The notes: generated from the sequence alone by a model not told the origin. A stretch of DNA of 64,000 nt from Campylorhamphus procurvoides (GCA_013396655.1 WBMV01000082.1:123046-187045); one strand, 5' to 3'; positions 52,601 through 60,254 are shown, counted from the first letter of the stretch. A program made the numbers and translations.

Positions 52601-53525
52601 CACCTGTATTCCTTTCCTGTTCTTTTAACAGAAAGAAGACGAACTATCAATCTACGAGTGAAAAGGCAAGTCTTTTGTGTTCAGTAGTGTGTTTAACAAG
52701 TTTTAGATGCATTTACAACTTCCTATCGCATAGTCTTAGGTGCCACACAACTACAGCACCTTGCTCCATACTTTGCCATTTTTAACCAATAAACTAACTC
52801 AGACACAGTCCAAGGCAGCAGTGAAAGTAAGGTTGGGCCTTAATGCCTCTAAAAATAATGTGTGTCAAAAGGCTTGAGTAAATATGGATGCTGAACATAG
52901 CACATTTTTATGTACCTAGAGGGGTTCAGGGGCTTTAACTGTGTGTACATTGCTCCAGCTTTTCAGATTGGTGCAAAAAGAATGGAGCGCCTGATAAAAC
53001 TTAAACTAAGAGCAACTTAATTTCACAGTCTATACTTTAAGGTTAAGTAGCTTTAGTAGTACTAATGTAGCCTTAAAATCTCCTTGAACTGCACCCATTT
53101 CCTTAATGAAAACAGAATGTACTAAGTTGCATAAGCCTTTTCCTTGACCTAGTATATATGTAAGAACTTACTGAGGCCAGCTACCTGGTTGCTCTGAGTG
53201 GGAAGGAGCAAGTTTTGAAGAGCTGTGGTATCTGTTTATCTGTATTAATGCACTTACAAATCAGAGGCTCAACGGAGCTGCTTGATACTTCCATTTATGA
53301 ATATGTTATTCCTTCCGTTCTGTGTAGCAGTGCATTCTGTAGACTTCCTATTCTAGAAAAGGGTAAACACCAGCAGTGCCTCAGACATACTTCTTGTCAA
53401 TCTCAATGCCTTAATTTCTTCTGAAATGTACACTGTTCACCTGTGTAAAATCTTTGAACTATTACTTAAATAACCTTGTTTGCTTCATTTAGGATTTCAA
53501 GCATACCAAGTCCTTTGTTATTTAG
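19608..53525 (+). CDS. JAM2: JAM2, junctional adhesion molecule B (complete frame, 10 coding exons)
   Basis: JAM-B is a single-pass immunoglobulin-superfamily adhesion protein of endothelial junctions and Sertoli and other cells. It forms homodimers and binds JAM-C, integrin and PDZ scaffolds. Exons: 19608-19662, 40035-40100, 43582-43695, 45145-45297, 47049-47254, 48698-48800, 50448-50555, 51505-51520, 52632-52665 and 53493-53525. They join in frame to 295 residues (human about 298). Seen: signal peptide '[18 protein letters not shown]'; V-type Ig with C46, W60 and C107 and the JAM dimer motif R-I-E (57-59); C2-type Ig with C153, W166 and C213 plus the extra pair C137/C225; sequons N96-V-T and N186-I-T; membrane helix about 239-259; tail ending S-F-V-I, a class II PDZ ligand. 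The ATG has a strong context (A at -3, G at +4). The last intron has a GC donor. Exons 9 and 10 are duplicated downstream. Confidence 0.97.
19761..19875 (+). repeat. GC-rich minisatellite, 36-bp unit, about 3 copies
   Basis: Three near-perfect tandem units of 36 bases, beginning GGGGCTGTCGCCTCCCCCTC, start about 100 bases into JAM2 intron 1. The G-rich strand (minus) has several runs of four or five G per unit and may form G-quadruplex structures. Copy number may be collapsed in the assembly. Confidence 0.95.
21419..21692 (+). repeat. CR1 LINE 3' portion
   Basis: It contains 'acaagagggcacagcctcaa', 'gttggacagcaagaggaatt', 'gttggactcaatgatcctgg' and 'gattctgtgattctatt'. It lies in JAM2 intron 1, in the sense direction. 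Confidence 0.92.
27570..27642 (+). repeat. CR1 LINE short 3' tail
   Basis: Only the last 70 bases are recognisable: 'gagctggactcggtgatcct', 'gtcccttccaactcagcata' and a TTGTGATTCTT end. Confidence 0.75.
27800..28368 (+). repeat. CR1 LINE 3' portion, about 570 bases
   Basis: It carries 'aggactgaggaggccacgct'-type 5' text, 'gaggtgctggagtgtgtcca', 'aggttcaggttggacagcag' and 'ggttggacttgatgatcttg', then a degenerate terminus. It is sense-oriented in JAM2 intron 1. Confidence 0.9.
30364..30430 (+). repeat. CR1 LINE short 3' tail
   Basis: The segment has 'ggaactagatgatctttaag', 'ccttccaacctaaaccattc' and TATGATTCTG. Only the terminus is present. Confidence 0.85.
31080..31450. promoter_or_regulatory. 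candidate intronic regulatory module with three RFX X-box-like sites
   Basis: Three imperfect inverted repeats of the RFX type occur within 353 bases: GTTACCCCTAGAAAC (31090-31104), GTTGCTGTGGAAAC (31329-31342) and ATTGCCATGGAGAC (31429-31442). A GC box GGGCGGGGC lies between the first two. The block is richer in G+C than the surrounding intron. Function as an enhancer or alternative promoter is inference only. Confidence 0.4.
33330..33722 (+). repeat. CR1 LINE 3' portion
   Basis: It runs from 'ggccaaggccaatgggatcc' through 'agtgctgtgtccagttctgg' and 'gtccagtggagggaaagcta' to 'agcccagccattctgtgatt'. An internal deletion removes part of the central block. Confidence 0.9.
35175..35765 (-). repeat. 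CR1 LINE antisense copy
   Basis: It starts with the reversed terminus 'tcatagagtcacagaatggt' and 'ggttggagggaccttgaaaa', and ends near 'ctttggaggcagcccaggac'. It is antisense to JAM2. Confidence 0.92.
37795..38160 (+). mobile_element. LTR-like fragment, second copy of the family at 11.3-11.75 kb
   Basis: It contains 'ggcaataaatttaattagtt', 'ttgagtctgttttgcctgtt' and an end resembling 'gccatccaaggtcaacccac' then CACA. The same blocks in the same order occur at 11.5-11.75 kb. The poly(A)-like AATAAA near 37973 fits an LTR. Boundaries are approximate. Confidence 0.6.
38425..38727 (+). repeat. CR1 LINE fragment with internal deletion
   Basis: Upstream CR1 text ('gacaagtttgtgggtgacac') is followed by the 3' UTR blocks ('gtccaaggccagactggatg') and the ATTCTAAGATTCTG end. 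A perfect 18-base palindrome GGGATCTTTAAAGATCCC at 38681-38698 lies in the tail. Confidence 0.88.
40035..40100 (+). CDS. JAM2: JAM2 exon 2
   Basis: This 66-base exon lies between CTTGCAG and a GTACAG donor. It encodes '[20 protein letters not shown]' then F-K, the N-terminal strand of the V-type Ig domain. Its phase (one base in, one base out) and length match the family exon. Confidence 0.85.
40101..43581 (+). other. JAM2 intron 2
   Basis: This 3.5-kb intron has short CR1 tails near 40.3 and 40.6 kb. A relatively GC-rich unclassified stretch lies at about 42.14-42.93 kb. Confidence 0.7.
40605..40675 (+). repeat. CR1 LINE short 3' tail
   Basis: It shows 'gttaggcttagtgatcctta', 'gggtcctttccaacttgaga' and the TTCTATAATTCTATAA end. 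Confidence 0.75.
43582..43695 (+). CDS. JAM2: JAM2 exon 3
   Basis: This 114-base exon follows a long pyrimidine tract and CTGTAG. It encodes '[20 protein letters not shown]' then '[18 protein letters not shown]', including the first V-domain Cys, the core Trp and the R-I-E dimer motif. The donor is GTACAG. Confidence 0.96.
44927..45106 (+). repeat. CR1 LINE 3' end fragment abutting JAM2 exon 4
   Basis: It contains 'ttccttactgtgagggtcct', 'caaggccaggttggatggag', 'ggtctttaaggccccagcca' and 'actattctgtgattctt'. It ends only 38 bases before exon 4. Confidence 0.92.
45145..45297 (+). CDS. JAM2: JAM2 exon 4
   Basis: This 153-base exon encodes '[20 protein letters not shown]', '[20 protein letters not shown]' and '[11 protein letters not shown]', the second half of the V-type Ig domain with C107 and the N96 glycosylation sequon. 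The acceptor is CCCTTAAAG and the donor GTACAA. Confidence 0.97.
47049..47254 (+). CDS. JAM2: JAM2 exon 5
   Basis: This 206-base exon encodes '(V)[18 protein letters not shown]', '[20 protein letters not shown]' and the '[13 protein letters not shown]' end of the first half of the C2-type Ig domain. It is bounded by TTGTCCAG and GTAAGTG. Confidence 0.97.
48698..48800 (+). CDS. JAM2: JAM2 exon 6
   Basis: This 103-base exon encodes '[20 protein letters not shown]' and '[14 protein letters not shown]'. It completes the C2-type Ig domain. The acceptor is TTAACAG and the donor GTAGGT. Confidence 0.96.
50448..50555 (+). CDS. JAM2: JAM2 exon 7 (transmembrane)
   Basis: This 108-base exon encodes '[20 protein letters not shown]' and '[16 protein letters not shown]'. 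This is the membrane-spanning helix with its basic K-K stop-transfer on the cytoplasmic side. The donor is GTAAGT. Confidence 0.97.
50620..50805 (+). repeat. CR1 LINE 3' end fragment
   Basis: It has 'cagagaagctgtggatgccc', 'tcaaggccaggttgtacagg' and 'tttaaggtccctcccaatcc', then a degenerate end. It starts about 65 bases after the exon 7 donor. Confidence 0.9.
51505..51520 (+). CDS. JAM2: JAM2 exon 8 (16-base micro-exon)
   Basis: A pyrimidine-rich TTTTTTCAG acceptor and GTAAGT donor bracket 16 bases encoding '(K)ESSS(Q)'. The size and phase match the very short cytoplasmic-tail exon of JAM2. It is too short to be found as an open frame. Confidence 0.88.
52119..52119. other. single ambiguous base (N)
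   Basis: One N in JAM2 intron 8 shows that single Ns in this assembly can be unresolved bases as well as joins. Confidence 1.
52632..52665 (+). CDS. JAM2: JAM2 exon 9, with a GC donor
   Basis: This 34-base exon encodes '(Q)[11 protein letters not shown]' after TTTTAACAG. The donor reads AAAAG|GCAAGT, a strong GC-AG type. It joins exon 10 in phase 0 to give S-E-K-D-F-K. Confidence 0.88.
53493..53525 (+). CDS. JAM2: JAM2 exon 10 (C-terminus and stop)
   Basis: The exon encodes '[10 protein letters not shown]' then TAG, after CTTCATTTAG. It carries the PDZ-binding terminus F-V-I, the equivalent of F-I-I in mammals. Confidence 0.93.
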   Translation, partial: DFKHTKSFVI

Positions 53526-53579
53526 AAGATTTCAGCCTCTGTGAGGGACATCAAATGACTACTTGTTATACAAAAGTAT

Positions 53580-53851
53580 CAAAGTGTCCTGGTTTCGGCT
53601 GGGATAATTTTCTTCCTAGTAGCTGGTACAGTGCTATGTTTTGGATTTAATGTGAGAATAATGTTGATAACACACTGATGTTTTTGTTGTTGTTAAGTAG
53701 TGCTTACACAAAGTCAGGAACTTCTCGGTGTCTCATGCTTGGCCAGTGAGGAGGTGCACAAGAAGCTGGGAGGGAGCACGGCTGGGACACCTGACCTGAG
53801 CTGGCCAAAGGGATGTTCCACACCCCAGACCATCGTGCCCACTATATAAAC
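53580..53851 (+). mobile_element. truncated LTR (5' 267 bases) with its flanking CAAAG
   Basis: CAAAG at 53580-53584 is followed by LTR text beginning TGTCCTGGTTTCGGCTGG and cut off after TATATAAAC. It is the duplicated front end of the 5' LTR at 54863, not an independent insertion. Confidence 0.9.
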
Positions 53852-53852
53852 N
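53852..53852. other. single N at the duplication junction
   Basis: The N separates the two copies. If it were A, the text around it (taaac-a-aacaccag) would match the upstream flank of copy 1 for 13 bases. The junction therefore has short homology of about four bases (AAAC). Confidence 0.95.
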
Positions 53853-53905
53853 AACACCAGAAAAGTCACTATTTCACCTGTATTCCTTTCCTGTTCTTTT
53901 AACAG

Positions 53906-53939
53906 AAAGAAGACGAACTATCAATCTACGAGTGAAAAG
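53906..53939 (+). CDS. JAM2: JAM2 exon 9, duplicate
   Basis: It is identical to 52632-52665, including the acceptor and the GC donor. If the duplication is real, this exon is redundant or could be spliced as an alternative to copy 1, giving the same protein. Confidence 0.6.
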
Positions 53940-54770
53940 GCAAGTCTTTTGTGTTCAGTAGTGTGTTTAACAAGTTTTAGATGCATTTACAACTTCCTAT
54001 CGCATAGTCTTAGGTGCCACACAACTACAGCACCTTGCTCCATACTTTGCCATTTTTAACCAATAAACTAACTCAGACACAGTCCAAGGCAGCAGTGAAA
54101 GTAAGGTTGGGCCTTAATGCCTCTAAAAATAATGTGTGTCAAAAGGCTTGAGTAAATATGGATGCTGAACATAGCACATTTTCCCCCCCCTGCTTAGAGG
54201 GGTTCAGGGGCTTTAACTGTGTGTTCATTGCTCCAGCTTTTCAGATTGGTGCAAAAAGAATGGAGCGCCTGATAAAACTTAAACTAAGAGCAACTTAATT
54301 TCACAGTCTATACTTTAAGGTTAAGTAGCTTTAGTAGTACTAATGTAGCTTTAAAATCTCCTTGAACTGCACCCATTTCCTTAATGAAAACAGAATGTAC
54401 TAAGTTGCATAAGCCTTTTCCTTGACCTAGTATATATGTAAGAACTTACTGAGGCCAGCTACCTGGTTGCTCTGAGTGGGAAGGAGCAAGTTTTGAAGAG
54501 CTGTGGTATCTGTTTATCTGTATTAATGCACTTACAAATCAGAGGCTCAACGGAGCTGCTTGATACTTCCATTTATGAATATGTTATTCCTTCCGTTCTG
54601 TGTAGCAGTGCATTCTGTAGACTTCCTATTCTAGAAAAGGGTAAACACCAGCAGTGCCTCAGACATACTTCTTGTCAATCTCAATGCCTTAATTTCTTCT
54701 GAAATGTACACTGTTCACCTGTGTAAAATCTTTGAACTATTACTTAAATAACCTTGTTTGCTTCATTTAG

Positions 54771-54803
54771 GATTTCAAGCATACCAAGTCCTTTGTTATT
54801 TAG
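54771..54803 (+). CDS. JAM2: JAM2 exon 10, duplicate
   Basis: It is identical to 53493-53525, including the TAG stop. Splicing from exon 9 of either copy to this exon would keep the frame and yield the same C-terminus. Confidence 0.6.
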   Translation, partial: DFKHTKSFVI

Positions 54804-54857
54804 AAGATTTCAGCCTCTGTGAGGGACATCAAATGACTACTTGTTATACAAAAGTAT

Positions 54858-54862
54858 CAAAG
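54858..54862 (+). repeat. 5-bp target-site duplication, left copy (CAAAG)
   Basis: CAAAG directly precedes the 5' LTR, and the same five bases directly follow the 3' LTR at 59169-59173. Confidence 0.85.
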
Positions 54863-55458
54863 TGTCCTGGTTTCGGCTGGGATAATTTTCTTCCTAGTAG
54901 CTGGTACAGTGCTATGTTTTGGATTTAATGTGAGAATAATGTTGATAACACACTGATGTTTTTGTTGTTGTTAAGTAGTGCTTACACAAAGTCAGGAACT
55001 TCTCGGTGTCTCATGCTTGGCCAGTGAGGAGGTGCACAAGAAGCTGGGAGGGAGCACGGCTGGGACACCTGACCTGAGCTGGCCAAAGGGATGTTCCACA
55101 CCCCAGACCATCGTGCCCACTATATAAACTGGGGGAGTTGGCTGGAAGGGGCTGGTCACTGCTGGGGGATAGGCTGGGCATTCGTCAGTGGGTGGTGAGA
55201 AACTGTGTGGTGCATCACTTGTCTTTCTCGGGCTTTTCCCCTTTCTCTTCATTACAATTATTATTGTTGTTATTATTACGATCAGTATTATTAGTATAAT
55301 TAAAATTTACTTTGTTTCGGTTATTAAACTGCTGTTACCTCAACCCACAATTTTTACTTTTTTTTCCCCCCATGTCTCCTCCCCACCAGGGCTGGGGTGG
55401 GGGGCAGTGACTGAGTGACTGCTGGGGTTGAATTGCTGGCTGGGGATAACCCACAACA
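54863..55458 (+). mobile_element. 5' LTR of the provirus
   Basis: This 596-base LTR has a TATATAAA box (55121-55128), a TTATTA-rich stretch and an ATTAAA polyadenylation-like hexamer near 55322. It begins 59 bases after the stop in exon 10 copy 2, so it may supply a poly(A) site or promoter to JAM2 transcripts. Confidence 0.88.
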
Positions 55459-55466
55459 GGCCTTTT

Positions 55467-55484
55467 TGGTACCCAAGGTGTGAC
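55467..55484 (+). other. decayed primer-binding site, Lys-tRNA-like
   Basis: Eight bases after the LTR, an 18-base stretch beginning TGG and with CCCAA at its centre resembles a lysine-tRNA primer-binding site with several substitutions. The assignment is tentative. Confidence 0.4.
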
Positions 55485-55568
55485 TGGAAAGGGTTGAGAT
55501 AATGACAGATCTGACAAGAGTGTGTTCAAACAAATTTGTTATAAGCATTCATTGTATTGGTTTAATAG

Positions 55569-56730
55569 TTGCTGGTCACCATGTTGATTCATTTGCTCTG
55601 GGCCTGGGCTAAAGTTGTCATTGAGTTGTTCTTTGTCATACCGATTTGCGATATGATGGAATGGCCGGTTGTGAACCTCGCCTGGTGTGTGTTCCCTCTG
55701 TCCTTCGGGAGCCATCTGGTGGGAATTATCCACAATTACATCTATTGCCTTTTTCCCTCAGATAGCCAATCTGTGGGAGAAACATCTTCTTTCCCCTCTA
55801 GGATCTTTACAGTAGTGTTTGAGAAATTTAAAGACTTTTAATATCTTTTCACTACCCTTGAAACCAGCCTGGTCCTTTTGCTGGCAACCAGCATATTGTT
55901 GCACGTGGTCCACATCGTGTTCAGGGTTAAGCAACAATCTATGGCTATTCAAACCCCAACAAGAAGTGTTGTGGCTACTCAAAATCCAGCAACACTTACT
56001 GTGCCTTCACAAACTCCAGTGACAGACCAACAGGACCAAGAGCCAACCACGCAATCCTTATCCCTGAGTGAGCTGTGGGATAGCCAAAAAGATTCCAGCC
56101 ATTGTCCCAATGAGCACATGACCACCTGGCTTCTCCAGTGTTGGGACAATGAGGCTAACAGTTGGAGTTAGAGGGTAGGGAAGCCAAGCAGCTGGAATCA
56201 CTTCCTAAGGAAGCAGGCATTGTCAAGGTGATTGGAAGAGGGACACAAATCCTCAGCCTCTGGAGGCAACTCCTGTCAAGCATGAAAGAAAAGTATCCCT
56301 ACACGGAAGATGTTTTATGTTGCCCAGGCAAGGGGACAGCAGTAGAGAAAGTGCCTGAGGAAATTAGCCAGGTTGAGATGATTTATTTTGACCTGAACAA
56401 TGCAGGTTTCCCCACAGATCAGACCAAGTTCTGTGCACATGACCCATGTGGCAGAAATTTATCCAGAGCACACACCAACCCACTGGCAACATTAATCTGG
56501 AAAGGTACCACATTACCAACAGCAGATGCCAGTGGCTCAACTTCTCCAGGAATACAAACTCTCTTCCTCTCTCATCTGTGGAGAAACTGTCAGATAAATT
56601 GTCCCAGGAGTTCCAGCAGTTCAGAGAATGTGTTCTATTCCCCACCTGTACAGACCCACATCTCAGCTAGTGATAGTACACATCCATTGGTTCAAGAGGG
56701 AGGATATGGAAGGTACAAACCATAGGATAC
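55569..56730 (+). pseudogene. Gag-like remnant of the provirus
   Basis: Overlapping short frames (55569-55841, 55878-56171, 56162-56725) shift between reading phases. They carry a hydrophobic leader-like segment, a Pro/Gln/Thr-rich middle and a Trp-rich region, as in the matrix/capsid part of class III-like retroviral Gag. Frameshifts and stops mean no intact protein. No enzymatic domain is visible here. Confidence 0.5.
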
Positions 56731-56879
56731 CCTGTGGTTTTAGCTGAGGGACCACAGAGAGGACATGATGAATTGGAAGACCTACCTTGACCCTAGAGAC
56801 AGGAATTGCAAGGGAAAACAATCCCAAATGGGTGTTCTTCAAGGAAAGTTACTACTCCAGTCTCCAGTGAACAATTTCC

Positions 56880-57320
56880 CAGGCACAGTGAAAGGGCTGC
56901 ATTTATTCCTGAACCTATGGAAAAAAATTCTAATCCATTTCTTCAAGAAGTAAGCTTTCTTAGGCATTGTGCATTTGCAGGGAGTGCATGTTCCAAGCTA
57001 CAGTCTGATTGTAAGTCCCCTCTATCAAGTGACTCAGAGAAATGATTTCAAATGGGGCTCTGAGCAACACCAAGCCTTTGAACAAATTAAACCAGAAATA
57101 CTTGGAAAACACTCAAAAACACATGGGCTAAAGAACATGGCATTGAGTGGGTGGGGGAACCTTCAAACATTGGGATACACGTTGGTAAGGGCCACCTGGT
57201 GACTCAGCACCAGAGGATCTGCCAGTTGGGCTGACCGTGCCTAAGCAAAGCTTCTACATACTATAGAAGGGAATAAAGTTCCTGTACTGCACATATAAAA
57301 GATGCTGGGGTAGACAGTCT
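56880..57320 (+). pseudogene. Pol remnant (connection/RNase H-proximal piece)
   Basis: A frame around 56990-57110 shows a 'SPLYQVTQ' segment, then 'F-x-W-G' and 'QHQAFEQIK', typical of the segment between reverse-transcriptase thumb and RNase H in retroviral Pol. The catalytic YxDD region is absent. The frame is broken on both sides. It is not functional. Confidence 0.55.
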
Positions 57321-57327
57321 GGGTTAT

Positions 57328-58140
57328 TGTGCTGGTTTAAAGGTAAACCGGCAGGAGAAATGAACCCAACTCAAAGATTACAAATCAGAATTACAATTTA
57401 ATAAAAAATTTACAATAAGTACCATGATACAGAGAAAAAACTCGTTAGTCCCTCAAAAAACAGATTTATAACCCAGCACCGTGGGGCACAAACATAATGG
57501 AGTTCCTTAGTCCCTGTGCTGAGCATCATGTGGTCCCCCTGAGTACAAAGGAAAAGGAAAAAAGAAACCTGTTGGTGAGGATGATGGTCACAGTCCTCTT
57601 GAGCTCCTGGTCCTCCTCTGGATCTGGCGAGTGGTACCAGAAGTCCCCAGACCCCAAGATTATATCTATATATATAGATATGCTCAGGTTCAGATGGGAA
57701 TGCCCAGTGGGAAGCCCCAGGGTAAGGAGTTTCACAATGGGTGATTTACTCTGAGTCATGGGATAATCCTTGATGGCCCATTAGCAGATATGACCCCTCA
57801 GGCTGGGTGTGAAGGTGCTAATGACTCCCCAAAGAGGAGTTATCACATCTGAGTCATTGATGTGAAGACGGGGAAAATCTCCCTATCTCACAGAGTTCTT
57901 AAGCACCCAGCTTGTAGCCTGAGGTGTCAGGTGTGCCCTGGGCAGCTGCTGCCAACAATCCACCATTAACAGTTCATGAGAAATGACGTAGAGGGTGTAC
58001 AATACACAGCCCTGGCCACACCCACACAGTGATAAACTGGTCCCAGCCACTATAACCAGGAAAGTATTCCTTCCTTGGGCAAAGGCACACCCATCTGTGG
58101 GATTGCTTTTGCTTGAGAACCTGGGCACACTTGTTAAGGC
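57328..58140. mobile_element. insertion resembling another LTR family, nested in the provirus
   Basis: The segment opens TGTGCTGGTTTAAAGG and contains 'ggcaggagaaatgaacccaa', 'aatttaataaaaaatttaca' and 'gatacagagaaaaaactcgt', text I associate with a repeated passerine LTR family. It interrupts the Pol remnant. The right edge is not clear, and orientation is not assigned. A 20-base palindrome of ATATCTATAT type lies at 57662-57681. Confidence 0.45.
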
Positions 58141-58658
58141 AGAAGGATTGGAAGTCTGGTTTTTGCCTTGAGGGTGTTGGATTTTGGTTGAGAATAGCCC
58201 AATGTACTTAGTTATGTGATGCTAATTGCTATATAACATTGTGTATTATCACTTCTGTATCAGCTGTGTATCATCATTGCACTGAACACCTCATAGTGCC
58301 TGCCTCCACCACTCCAGATCTGGGGATCTGAACCCAAGTCCCCTCTGATCGTGACATTAAGGAAGAATGCACTTTGATAAAACCAGACAAGCACAGCAGT
58401 GATGGAATCAGAACTGGCTTCAACATGCAACAGTCCAACACCACATACCATTCTTCCTGCCCTGAGACAGTTATGACAGATGGAGCCAAAAGTCATGGAC
58501 TAAATAAACTCAATGGACTGCTACAGTGATTGTCTATAGACTAAGGAAATGATATCTCTGTGTGTGTGTGTATCTATCAAAACACAGGAAAGATGGTCGT
58601 GTATTAGAAGGTGTCAGATCTGAAATTACATAAATGGTATAGAATAAGCAGTAGATAC

Positions 58659-59168
58659 TGTTCTGTTCCAACTGGGAGTTAATTTTCTTCCTAGTAGCTG
58701 GTACAGAGCTGTGGATTCAGCATGAGAATAACACCACACTGATGTTTAGCTGTTGCTCAGTAGTACTTGCCCTGAGGCAAAGGCTTTTCAGTGTCTGATG
58801 CTCTGCCACTAGGCAGGTGCACAAGCCATGAGGAATAGGGCTAGGACACCTGACCTGAACCAGCCAAAAGGGACATTCCACACCACAGACCATGGTGCCC
58901 AGTACATAAACTGGGGGAAGGTGGCCATGAAGGGCCAGTCACTGCTGGGGGATGGTGATGAGCACCTGTGCTGTGCATTGCTTGTGTTTCTCAGGTTTTA
59001 TCTCTCTGTCTCTGTAACAATTATTACTTTGTTTCAACTATTTAACTGTTCTTATCTCAACCCACAAGTTTAGTTTCCAATTCCGCTCCCCACTGCAGTG
59101 GGAAGGGGAGAGGGAACGAGCAAGCAGCTGTGGACTGATTAGTTACCAGCTGGAGTTAAACCACAACA
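58659..59168 (+). mobile_element. 3' LTR of the provirus
   Basis: It aligns by eye with the 5' LTR: 'cttcctagtagctggtacag', 'gggacattccacaccacaga', 'gtacataaactgggggaagg' and a common 3' end ACCACAACA. It is shorter (510 vs 596 bases) and clearly diverged, so the insertion is old. Confidence 0.85.
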
Positions 59169-59173
59169 CAAAG
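59169..59173 (+). repeat. 5-bp target-site duplication, right copy (CAAAG)
   Basis: CAAAG immediately after the 3' LTR matches 54858-54862, which fixes both ends of the provirus. Confidence 0.85.
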
Positions 59174-60150
59174 GGATCTTTTGACCTCTACACTGTAAAT
59201 ATTGTTTCCATGTACTGCATTGTGAAAATAGAAACTGCCAATGTTCAGATCTAGTCAACCTAATTGTCTGTGATGGCATTTTAAAACAAAACAAACAAAA
59301 AAACCCAACCAAACAAAAAAAAGTTCTGAAAAACTTAAATTAACTGGCATATTCAATCTGTGTGAAGACATCTCATTTTGTTCACATATACATGCAGCAA
59401 TACAAGATTCACTCTTGCAGCTTGGAACAATCTATTTGAATAACTTCCATAGGTGACCTTGCTATCAGCACTTTACTGCTTACGTCTCCACCATTGTCAA
59501 GGGCTCAATGTCTCCTGTAATTCTGATTTACTAGGACCTTAAAATTCTATCAGATTTGCCAAAGTCATCTATGTCTGTAGTTGTGCAGAAGTAAACTCAC
59601 TACCCTGACAGAATAAATCTTCCTGTAATTAAGGCTCAAGCACTGTTTTGTTGTCTAATGTGGAAGTCTCTCTCTCTCTCTCTGTAGGCTGCATATATAA
59701 TGTCACTCTGAAGAAAAATCATGCCAGTACAACTCATGCTTTAGTATCTACACCCTAACTGTTGAAGTATTTGTTTAAATAGTTTTTCCAGACAATAGGT
59801 ATATTATTATATATACATAGTTCCTCAGCTGAAGTGTTCGTATCATGGAAATCTCACAACCTCATTAACAGTTTTCAGTTTCTTCTGTAAGAGTAACACT
59901 TCACCTGTGTGTTCATTGATGCAGTGTAGAATTAGGGTATTTGTGCCTATGCTTTTGGCTGTGCAGCTTCATCACTAACACAGGGCTCTGCTACAGATTT
60001 AGGGTTCATGGAGGTTTTCTTCTGCAGAAGCTTTCTGGATGCAATAAACTCAGAAGAACAAGTAGGTTATTGGTGTATCATTATCAGTGTTATAATGTCT
60101 CAACACTGAAATGTAGCTCAGCAAAGGAGTTTTGCAGTTAACACTGAGAA
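59174..60150 (+). other. probable displaced JAM2 3' UTR
   Basis: This unique, non-repetitive sequence resumes where the pre-insertion JAM2 3' UTR would have continued. AATAAA hexamers at 59612-59617 and 60043-60048 are candidate ancestral poly(A) signals. A (CT)n run lies near 59671-59685. Whether transcripts still reach here across 4.3 kb of provirus is unknown. Confidence 0.5.
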
Positions 60151-60254
60151 ACACTACACAGCTGCCTCAGTCAGAGCTGATAATCACAGCTAACTACACT
60201 CACCATACAGTTAAGAACTTCTTCACACCACTGGAATCAAACTGAAACACTGAA

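Larger units (their letters stand above)
52579..53851 (+). repeat. tandem duplication, copy 1 (JAM2 exons 9-10 plus partial LTR)
   Basis: These 1273 bases are repeated almost identically at 53853-55129. The few differences include a C-run replacement (near 52.90 vs 54.18 kb, the net 4-base length difference), 'tgtgtacattg' vs 'tgtgttcattg', and one C/T change near 53.07/54.35 kb. The copy contains JAM2 exon 9, intron 9, exon 10 and the first 267 bases of an LTR. Confidence 0.97.
53853..55129 (+). repeat. tandem duplication, copy 2
   Basis: This is the second, 1277-base copy, continuous on its right side with the rest of the LTR. It carries intact-looking copies of JAM2 exon 9 (53906-53939) and exon 10 (54771-54803). 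Confidence 0.97.
54863..59168 (+). mobile_element. degenerate endogenous retrovirus (LTR-gag-pol remnant-LTR), about 4.3 kb
   Basis: The element has two diverged LTRs (54863-55458 and 58659-59168), both opening TGT and closing ACAACA. It is flanked by a 5-bp CAAAG duplication. The interior holds a decayed primer-binding region, Gag-like frames broken by stops and frameshifts, and a short Pol piece. A 4.3-kb total is well short of a full provirus, so much of pol and any env is missing. LTR style and TSD length suggest a passerine ERVL/ERVK-like family; the assignment is from memory and not searched. It is not expected to encode functional proteins. Confidence 0.85.

Noticed and set aside
53215..54702. 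Two identical 69-codon frames at 53215 and 54493
   Set aside because: They are intronic sequence seen twice because of the tandem duplication, not a duplicated gene.
52632..54803. Duplicated exons 9-10 as functional mutually exclusive exons
   Set aside because: The two copies encode identical residues, so they would give no protein diversity; near identity and the junction N point to recent duplication or an assembly error.
55569..57202. Provirus frames as a domesticated host gene
   Set aside because: Frames are short, shift phase repeatedly and lack an intact enzymatic core; nothing suggests a maintained coding sequence.
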